Of a DNA stretch of 6,373 nucleotides, positions 1 through 5,575 are shown in pieces; within the stretch, counting starts at the first letter, position 1, and the number at the start of each line of letters is the position of its first letter. Both the position numbers and the translations under genes were made by a program. The DNA comes from Actinomycetota bacterium (GTDB taxonomy: Bacteria; Actinomycetota; Actinomycetes; S36-B12). Where the stretch lies: contig WLHM01000077.1 in assembly GCA_009702725.1 (NCBI GenBank), positions 1 through 6,373 on the forward strand, in the 5' to 3' direction. The notes under the pieces were generated by a model that ran no database searches, was not told the DNA's origin, and worked only from the letters and a program-made list of their open reading frames with translations.

Positions 1-1456
1 CACCCTTGAAGTCGATACCTCGGGGCGCATTACTAAGACTTTGGAAGAGAAGCCGGCGATCGCTGGCGATTACATTGTCTCCACAATCGATGCCCGACTG
101 CAGTACGTGGTTGAACAACAACTAGTTGCAGCAGTTCAAAGGGCTCAAGCCCAAGGTTATCCGGGCGACTCCGGTGCCGCCGTGGTTGTCGATGTGCGCA
201 ATGGGCATATCTTGGCTATGGCTAGTTATCCAACTTATGACCCATCAATTTGGGTCGGCGGCGTTACCGCGAAGCAATACCAAGACCTGATGGATAGTGA
301 TGCTTTGTCATCCAACGCAATCCAAGGTCTATTCGCCCCGGGATCAACTTATAAGGTGATTAGCACGGCTGCCGCTGCGCGCGAGGGCTTTAGTCTTTAC
401 AGCAAGTATCAGTGCCCTAATCAGGTGAAACTAGGTACGCAAACGTTCCGCAACTTCGAATCTGCGGGTTATGGCCCGATAACTTTGAAACGGGCAATTG
501 AGGTTTCGTGTAACACGGTCTTCTATGGCATCGCGGACAAAATGTGGACCGATGCTGGTGGCAATGATGCCGACAGAAATTCGGCCGACCCGATTGCTGA
601 AACCGCAAAGATGTTCGGGCTAAATTCGAAAACAGGGATCGACTTACCCGGCGAGGCCACGGGTCGGGTATCGAGTCGCACCTTCAAAGTAGCCAACTGG
701 GAACAAAAGCGTGACACCTGGTGTGCTAACGCCATTTCGGGTTATCCTGAGACCCGTAAAACCAACCCCAAGCAAGCCGATTACTTCACCGCACTTGACC
801 GTGAAAACTGCGCGGATGGGTTCCGGTGGCGCGAAGGTGATGCCTTGAACGCGGCAATTGGTCAAGGAGACACAGCGGTTACCCCGCTGCAGATGGCGAT
901 GGCCTACTCGGCAATTGCCAACGGCGGCACCCTGTATCAACCGCAGATGGTTAAGGCGATCATTGGTGCGGATGGTCGGGTGGTTGATGAGATCGCCCCG
1001 GTCGTAACCGATCGCGTTGATGTTTCGCGAACCGCGATTAGTTTCATCACGTCAGCATTGAGGGGCGTAACGACCGACGGCTCAGGCGAGACACCCTTTG
1101 CGGGATTCCCGCTGAATCAAATCCCGATTGCTTCCAAAACCGGTTCGGCTCAGGTCACCGGCAATAAGGTTTCGACGTCTTGGTTCGCGTCCTTCGCCCC
1201 GGCCAACAAGCCTAGATATGCAGTGGTCATGATGGTGACTCAAGGTGGCACCGGCTCCAAGACATCTGGCCCAAGTGTGCGCAAGATTTATGAAGAGCTT
1301 TTCGGCGTGACCGGCACTTCTGTTAATCCAGCTCAAAGCGTCTTGATCGGTGGCGCTCCATTAAAGAGGTTGCCTTCGGTGCGTCCAGACGGCACCCCGG
1401 TTGCACCGCGAGGCAAGATGTCAGGGTTGAGTTCGGCAAGCGGAGGGGGCGGCTGA
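1..1456 (+). CDS. mrdA: Penicillin-binding protein 2, elongation-specific D,D-transpeptidase (5' end missing)
   Basis: This is a class B PBP that cross-links peptidoglycan stem peptides outside the membrane during lateral-wall growth, working with RodA. The frame is open from base 2, so the start codon lies upstream and the TTG at 41 is internal. The visible 484 residues cover the end of the non-catalytic region (a 'V-S-T-I-D-A-R-L-Q' segment) and the whole transpeptidase domain. The three active-site motifs are intact: S-T-Y-K (bases 344-355, nucleophilic Ser at visible residue 115), S-C-N (506-514) and K-T-G (1136-1144). Between the second and third motifs lies a loop with two extra cysteines (codons 722 and 809), followed by 'AAIGQGD..VTPLQ', typical of PBP2. 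The N-terminal membrane anchor is outside the window. The protein ends in a Pro/Gly/Ser-rich tail with four glycines. Its TGA overlaps the rodA ATG by one base, and that pairing favours PBP2 over a division PBP3 or FtsI. Confidence 0.95.
   Translation, partial: TLEVDTSGRITKTLEEKPAIAGDYIVSTIDARLQYVVEQQLVAAVQRAQAQGYPGDSGAAVVVDVRNGHILAMASYPTYDPSIWVGGVTAKQYQDLMDSDALSSNAIQGLFAPGSTYKVISTAAAAREGFSLYSKYQCPNQVKLGTQTFRNFESAGYGPITLKRAIEVSCNTVFYGIADKMWTDAGGNDADRNSADPIAETAKMFGLNSKTGIDLPGEATGRVSSRTFKVANWEQKRDTWCANAISGYPETRKTNPKQADYFTALDRENCADGFRWREGDALNAAIGQGDTAVTPLQMAMAYSAIANGGTLYQPQMVKAIIGADGRVVDEIAPVVTDRVDVSRTAISFITSALRGVTTDGSGETPFAGFPLNQIPIASKTGSAQVTGNKVSTSWFASFAPANKPRYAVVMMVTQGGTGSKTSGPSVRKIYEELFGVTGTSVNPAQSVLIGGAPLKRLPSVRPDGTPVAPRGKMSGLSSASGGGG
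1442..1449 (+). promoter_or_regulatory. Shine-Dalgarno sequence for rodA inside the end of the PBP2 gene
   Basis: GGAGGGGG lies nine bases upstream of the rodA ATG at 1456, a good distance for ribosome binding. It also encodes part of the terminal glycine run of PBP2. With the TGATG overlap of stop and start, this supports translational coupling of the two proteins. Confidence 0.7.
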
Positions 1457-2643
1457 TGAGTACGTTCTCGGCTACCGACTCAATTTCAAGACCACCGTCG
1501 GCGCAGCGTTCGCGCGGGAGCGCCTATTGGCGTGATTTGGACTGGGTTTTACTGGTTGCGGCGGTTGGTCTCACAATTTTTGGTTCGGTGCTGGTGTGGT
1601 CTGCCAGCCGTGCCGATATGGCATCAGCAAATGACCCTCAATCATATTTGAAGCGCCACCTAATAAATGTGGTGATCGCAATGGTCTTGGGGTTCTTCGC
1701 ATCGCGACTTGACTACCGCTGGCTGCGGGCGTACACGCCGCTTATTTACATCGGTTCGGTGTTACTGCTGCTGGTTGTTTTCATTCCGGGGTTAGGTACC
1801 TCAATCGCCGGTGCCCGAGCTTGGATCGATTTACCGGGCGGGTTCACTATTCAGCCATCAGAGTTCGCCAAGATCGCGATCATCATCATGATGGCAGCGA
1901 TTCTCGCCGAGAAGCGAGATTTCGAAAGCGAGCCACATGATCGTGATGTGCTCATATCAGTCGGTGTCGCGGCGCTACCAATCCTAATTATCTTGGTGCA
2001 GAACGACACCGGAACCGTGCTGATCTTGGGATCGGTAGCGCTTTCAATCATCGCTGTGTCAGGTGCGCGGCGGCGCTGGGTTATCGGTTTGATTGGCGGC
2101 GCGATTATCGGCATCTTGCTCGCCGTGCAATTAGGTCTGTTGCAGTCATATCAAGTTTCCAGACTTACTTCATTCCTGAACCCCGCGGGCGAGCCAGGAG
2201 GGGCGACCTATAACTCCACCCAAGCCCGTATTGCTGTTGGGGGCGGCGGCTGGACTGGTTACGGCCTTTTTGAGGGCCCGCAGACCCAAGGTAGATTCGT
2301 GCCGGTTAACGAGAGTGATTTCATTTTCACCGTCGTTGGTGAAGAACTCGGCTTCGCCGGATCGGTAGTCTTGATCCTTTTGATTTGCGTGATTTTGTGG
2401 CGAGCCATTCGCGTCGCTCAGAAAGCCGATGACCTCTACGGACGCCTGATTGCCACGGGAGTCATTGCATGGTTGGCATTTCAAACTTTCGAGAACATTG
2501 GCATGACATTGGGCATCATGCCGATTACCGGTATCCCGCTGCCATTGGTATCGGCGGGTGGTACCTCGATGATGTCGACTTGGATCGCCATCGGACTCCT
2601 TGAAAATGTGCGCCTGCACTCAGCTCGAACCTCACTAGTTTAA
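1456..2643 (+). CDS. rodA: RodA, SEDS-family peptidoglycan glycosyltransferase
   Basis: A 395-residue integral membrane protein of the RodA/FtsW/SpoVE (SEDS) family. It polymerises lipid II into glycan strands and is activated by its cognate class B PBP, encoded immediately upstream. After a polar cytoplasmic N-terminus of about 28 residues, about ten hydrophobic segments are visible, near residues 30-50, 68-83, 95-111, 137-152, 166-182, 186-203, 208-228, 290-318, 330-347 and 370-384. Family signatures are present: 'GARAWIDL' with W123, 'QPSEFAKI' at 133-140, 'QNDTGT' at 182-187, 'NESDFIF' at 285-291, where D288 aligns with the essential catalytic Asp of other RodA proteins, and 'PITGIPLPLVSAGGTS' at 356-371. 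The ATG start is supported by the GGAGG nine bases upstream and the one-base overlap with PBP2. RodA rather than FtsW is inferred from the PBP2 neighbour and the compact termini. I see no sign of damage. Confidence 0.95.
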   Translation: MSTFSATDSISRPPSAQRSRGSAYWRDLDWVLLVAAVGLTIFGSVLVWSASRADMASANDPQSYLKRHLINVVIAMVLGFFASRLDYRWLRAYTPLIYIGSVLLLLVVFIPGLGTSIAGARAWIDLPGGFTIQPSEFAKIAIIIMMAAILAEKRDFESEPHDRDVLISVGVAALPILIILVQNDTGTVLILGSVALSIIAVSGARRRWVIGLIGGAIIGILLAVQLGLLQSYQVSRLTSFLNPAGEPGGATYNSTQARIAVGGGGWTGYGLFEGPQTQGRFVPVNESDFIFTVVGEELGFAGSVVLILLICVILWRAIRVAQKADDLYGRLIATGVIAWLAFQTFENIGMTLGIMPITGIPLPLVSAGGTSMMSTWIAIGLLENVRLHSARTSLV

Positions 2644-2711
2644 TGACGTTAACCAGTCAATAAAGCATGAATGAAGTGTGCGAAAGGCTTGCGGCAGTAC
2701 TGGCAACACCG

Positions 2712-2754
2712 GGGCGCAATGCAGGATACGTAGTCGGCGGGTAGCCTTGCGCCC
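2712..2754. repeat. Imperfect 11-bp inverted repeat upstream of the radical SAM gene
   Basis: The left arm GGGCGCAATGC (2712-2722) and the right arm GCCTTGCGCCC (2744-2754) are complementary at 10 of 11 positions, with an unbroken outer run of 8 bp. The mismatch is T2720 against C2746. The arms are separated by 21 bases, and their centres lie 32 bp apart, about three helical turns. The right arm ends at the base before the ATG and overlaps the proposed -10 hexamer. It could be an operator for a dimeric regulator or, if transcription enters from rodA, an RNA hairpin hiding the start region. A chance match in GC-rich sequence is not excluded. No T-run follows, so it is not a standard terminator. 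Confidence 0.4.
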
Positions 2755-2755
2755 A
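2742..2755 (+). promoter_or_regulatory. Candidate leaderless promoter (-10 hexamer and start at the ATG)
   Basis: TAGCCT (2742-2747) fits the actinobacterial -10 consensus TANNNT and is followed by exactly seven bases before the A of the ATG at 2755. That spacing would put the transcription start on the first base of the start codon, as in leaderless actinobacterial mRNAs. No convincing Shine-Dalgarno sequence sits at the usual distance, which agrees with this reading. No clear -35 hexamer is visible, but that element is often weak in actinobacteria. The promoter would make the radical SAM gene transcribable separately from mrdA-rodA. Confidence 0.5.
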
Positions 2756-4743
2756 TGACGGTTTCAGATCTAGTTAGACGAGGGGTCTCTGTTTTCGACC
2801 AGCTCGAGGTGCTCCTACCCCTGGTCAACAAGCCGATCCAGTACGTCGGTGGTGAACTTAATGCCACCCTGAAAGATTGGGACGCCGTTCAGGTGCGCTG
2901 GGTGCTTATGTACCCGGATGCCTACGAGGTCGGTGCACCGAATCAAGGCGTGCAAATTCTGTACGAAGTAATTAATGAGCGCGATGATGCACTTGCCGAG
3001 CGCACATATGCGATTTGGCCAGATCTCGAGGCGCTGATGCGCGAGGCCAATGTGCCGCAATTCACGGTCGATGGCCACCGCCCGGTGGGAGATTTTGACA
3101 TCTTCGGGTTGTCGTTCTCGACCGAGTTGGGCTACACGAACATGCTCAGCGCCTTGTCACTCGCTAACATCCCGCTGCTTGCTGCTGATCGCGATGACTC
3201 GCATCCGATAGTTGTTGCGGGCGGGCATGCGGCCTTTAACCCAGAGCCAATTGCGGACTTCATTGATGCCGCGGTGCTTGGCGATGGTGAAGAGGCGGTG
3301 CTACTCATTACCGATATCACCCGTGACTGGAAGCAGGCGGGCTGCCCAGGTGGCCGCGCTGGATTACTCTTTGAACTTGCCAAGACAGGTGTTATCTATG
3401 TCCCGGCCTTATACGAAGTCGAGTACTTGGAAGATGGTCGGATCCAGCGGGTTACTCCAACGGCACCCGAGGTGCCATGGCGGGTTCGCAAGCACACCTT
3501 GATGGATCTTGATAGTTGGCCGTATCCAAAACAACCACTTGTTCCACTGGCCGAGACCGTGCATGAGCGAATGAGTGTTGAGATTTTTCGAGGTTGCACG
3601 CGAGGATGTCGCTTCTGCCAGGCCGGGATGATCACCCGTCCGGTACGTGAACGAAGCATTACTGGGATTGCAGCAATGGTCGAAGACGGCCTGAAGAAGA
3701 CCGGGTACGAAGAAGTCGGATTGCTCTCACTGTCGAGTGCTGACCATTCAGAGATTGGCGATATCGCCCGAAATCTTGCCGATCGGTATGAAGGATCACA
3801 GACCGCACTATCGCTTCCGAGTACCCGTGTTGATGCATTCAACGTTGATTTAGCTAATGAACTATCGCGCAATGGTCGGCGTAGCGGCCTAACTTTTGCC
3901 CCAGAGGGTGGCAGTGAGCGGATGCGCAAGGTAATCAATAAGCAGGTAACCGAAGAGGATTTAATTCGCACGGTTACGACTGCTTATTCGGCGGGTTGGC
4001 GGCAGGTGAAGCTGTATTTCATGTGCGGGTTACCAACCGAAACTGATGAAGATGTATTGCAGATAGCCCAGCTAGCCCGCGATGTGATCAAAGCCGGGCG
4101 TGAAGCAACCGGCTCCCGTGATATCAAATGCACGGTATCCATTGGTGGTTTCGTGCCCAAGCCACACACGCCATTTCAGTGGGCCGCGCAACTCGATCAC
4201 GAGACCACAGACTCGCGTTTAGCAAAACTTCGCGATGCTATTCGTTCAGACCGCAATTATGGAAAGGCAATCGGCATTCGCTATCACGATGGCAAGCCGG
4301 GAATTGTCGAAGGCCTTTTGTCACGCGGTGATCGTCGGGTGGGTGCGGTAATTCTCGCGGCCTGGCAAGACGGTGCCAGATTTGACGGATGGAGCGAACA
4401 TTTCTCCTACGACCGCTGGATGGGTGCTGCTCAGCGGGCTTTTGCGGGTCAGGTCGTCGACGTAAATTGGTACACCACCCGTGAGCGCATGAAAACTGAG
4501 GTTCTCCCTTGGGATCACTTAGATTCTGGGCTGGACTCTGACTGGTTGTGGGAAGACTGGCAGGCGGCACTGGATGAAGTCGCGATTGATGATTGCCGCT
4601 GGACCCCTTGCTTTGACTGCGGTGTTTGCGATCAAATGGACACTGAAATTCAGGTGGGTCCGACCGGGGTAACTGATTTGCCAATGCCTAAGGTGCCTGA
4701 TCACGCGCCGGTCGCCGAACGCAACGCGCAGTTGCCGAACTGA
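2755..4743 (+). CDS. B12-binding-domain radical SAM protein, TIGR03960 type, function unknown
   Basis: A 662-residue predicted cytosolic enzyme. Residues about 14-240 resemble the N-terminal region of the TIGR03960 family, with 'KPIQYVGGELNA', 'YPDAYEVGAPNQG', 'DFDIFGLSFSTELGYTN', 'VAGGHAAFNPEPIADFID' and 'GDGEE'. This is a cobalamin-binding-like fold, but no D-x-H-x-x-G motif for base-off B12 binding is visible. The radical SAM core begins near residue 273 with C281-x3-C285-x2-C288, the cluster-binding triad, followed by 'GLLSLSSADHSEI' and 'FAPEGGSERMR', segments of the kind that line the barrel and hold S-adenosylmethionine. The C-terminus carries a second cysteine group, C614, C619, C622 and C625. 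The ATG at 2755 is the only plausible start, because the frame has a stop at 2731-2733 and no start codon between. The next gene encodes its usual partner, only one base downstream. The family assignment is confident. The substrate and reaction are unknown to me. Confidence 0.9.
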   Translation: MTVSDLVRRGVSVFDQLEVLLPLVNKPIQYVGGELNATLKDWDAVQVRWVLMYPDAYEVGAPNQGVQILYEVINERDDALAERTYAIWPDLEALMREANVPQFTVDGHRPVGDFDIFGLSFSTELGYTNMLSALSLANIPLLAADRDDSHPIVVAGGHAAFNPEPIADFIDAAVLGDGEEAVLLITDITRDWKQAGCPGGRAGLLFELAKTGVIYVPALYEVEYLEDGRIQRVTPTAPEVPWRVRKHTLMDLDSWPYPKQPLVPLAETVHERMSVEIFRGCTRGCRFCQAGMITRPVRERSITGIAAMVEDGLKKTGYEEVGLLSLSSADHSEIGDIARNLADRYEGSQTALSLPSTRVDAFNVDLANELSRNGRRSGLTFAPEGGSERMRKVINKQVTEEDLIRTVTTAYSAGWRQVKLYFMCGLPTETDEDVLQIAQLARDVIKAGREATGSRDIKCTVSIGGFVPKPHTPFQWAAQLDHETTDSRLAKLRDAIRSDRNYGKAIGIRYHDGKPGIVEGLLSRGDRRVGAVILAAWQDGARFDGWSEHFSYDRWMGAAQRAFAGQVVDVNWYTTRERMKTEVLPWDHLDSGLDSDWLWEDWQAALDEVAIDDCRWTPCFDCGVCDQMDTEIQVGPTGVTDLPMPKVPDHAPVAERNAQLPN

Positions 4744-4744
4744 G

Positions 4745-5494
4745 ATGGCCCGACAGGCTCCGGTTCGCGATGTCGCGCCAACCGTGCAGCGCCTTCGCCT
4801 GCGCTATGCCAAGCGCGGTCGTTTGAGATTTTCCAGCCACCGCGATTTTCAGCGGGCCCTGGAGCGGGCGCTGCGTCGAGCTGAAATCCCGATGGCATTT
4901 AGTGCCGGGTTCTCGCCTCATCCAAAAGTCTCGTACGCCAACTCGGCACCAACCGGAGTGGCGAGTGAAGCCGAATATGTTGAAATTGGGGTCACCGAGC
5001 GCTGCGACCCGGGGGCGGTGCAGGCAGCTCTAGACGAGGCCCTACCCCCTGGCCTAGACATCGTGGAGGTGGTGGAGGCCCACACCCCAGATTTCGTGCA
5101 GCGGCTCGAAGCCAGTATTTGGCAAATTGAGCTCCCCGGGCTGGGGGTCACCGAAGTGGAAGTTGCGGCCCAAAAACTAATGGGTCAGGGCGAAGTGACG
5201 GTTGAGCGCCTCACGAAAAATGGGGTTCGGTCCTTCGACGCCCGGGGGCCGGTGATCTCGCTAGTGGTTGAATCTGGGCCGGAGTGTGCAATACTTCGGG
5301 CGGTAGTGCGGCATGCCACACCGTCAGTACGACCCGACGATGTACTTACTGCACTACGGCAGGTTGCGGACCTCGTGCCGCCAGCGCCCCCAAAGGTGAC
5401 TCGGCTGGCACAGGGGCCGCTAGACCCAGACGGTGCGACCGTGGGAGATCCATTTACCCCCGACCGCGCGCCGCTGGCCGCCGCTAAGACTTGA
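4745..5494 (+). CDS. DUF2344 / TIGR03936 radical SAM-associated protein
   Basis: A 249-residue soluble protein of the family that accompanies TIGR03960 radical SAM enzymes. Residues about 16-110 form the recognisable core: 'RLRYAKRGRLRFSSHRDF' at 18-35, then 'RALRRAEIPMAFSAGFSPHP' at 41-60, 'APTGVASEAEYVEI' at 68-81 and 'LPPGLDI' at 100-106. The C-terminal part has 'RHATPSVRPDDVLTALR' and 'TRLAQGPLDPDG', which also look family-typical. No catalytic cysteine cluster is present (the only Cys are C87 and C181), so it probably acts as a substrate-handling or scaffold partner; that is inference. In some bacteria the domain is fused to the C-terminus of the radical SAM protein. The ATG follows the upstream TGA after one G (TGAGATG) and has no clear Shine-Dalgarno sequence, which points to translational coupling. 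The cellular function is unknown. Confidence 0.9.
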   Translation: MARQAPVRDVAPTVQRLRLRYAKRGRLRFSSHRDFQRALERALRRAEIPMAFSAGFSPHPKVSYANSAPTGVASEAEYVEIGVTERCDPGAVQAALDEALPPGLDIVEVVEAHTPDFVQRLEASIWQIELPGLGVTEVEVAAQKLMGQGEVTVERLTKNGVRSFDARGPVISLVVESGPECAILRAVVRHATPSVRPDDVLTALRQVADLVPPAPPKVTRLAQGPLDPDGATVGDPFTPDRAPLAAAKT

Positions 5495-5559
5495 TGGGCG
5501 ATCGGTAACGAGCGCTCACCCGACACTCGTCAACATCGGGAAACTGGTGCTTGACCCCT

Positions 5560-5566
5560 AAAGGAG
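5560..5566 (+). promoter_or_regulatory. Shine-Dalgarno sequence for rne
   Basis: AAAGGAG (5560-5566) lies nine bases upstream of the ATG at 5576. It is among the clearest ribosome-binding sites in the window and fixes the start of the RNase E gene, whose low-complexity N-terminus gives few conserved residues to anchor on. The 81-base gap before the gene shows no convincing promoter or terminator, so rne may be co-transcribed with the radical SAM pair. Confidence 0.75.
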
Positions 5567-5575
5567 TACGACCCA

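Noticed and set aside
41..43. TTG at 41 as the start codon of the PBP2 gene
   Set aside because: The frame is open back to base 2 with PBP2-like sequence, no ribosome-binding site precedes the TTG, and a start here would drop the membrane anchor that every such PBP needs.
2170..2619. Minus-strand open frame of about 149 codons within rodA
   Set aside because: It is antisense to conserved RodA motifs, with no recognisable protein features or ribosome-binding site.
2689..2706. Possible rodA terminator hairpin (TTGC ... GCAA around CAGTACTG)
   Set aside because: The stem is only about six pairs with a two-base bulge, and no T-run follows. It is too weak to call as an intrinsic terminator.
4238..4684. 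Minus-strand open frame of about 148 codons within the radical SAM gene
   Set aside because: It lies wholly antisense to a well-conserved coding region and has an unlikely His/Pro/Arg/Ser composition and no start signal.
5499..5540. Palindromes and short stems in the gap before rne (GAGCGCTC at 5510-5517; CCCGA/TCGGG at 5519-5540)
   Set aside because: The stems are five pairs or fewer, compete with one another and lack a T-run. They could take part in RNase E autoregulation, but nothing in a single sequence supports that over chance.
5551..5556. TTGACC, resembling a -35 promoter element, just upstream of rne
   Set aside because: A matching -10 would fall at or after the start codon, so it cannot drive rne in the usual geometry.
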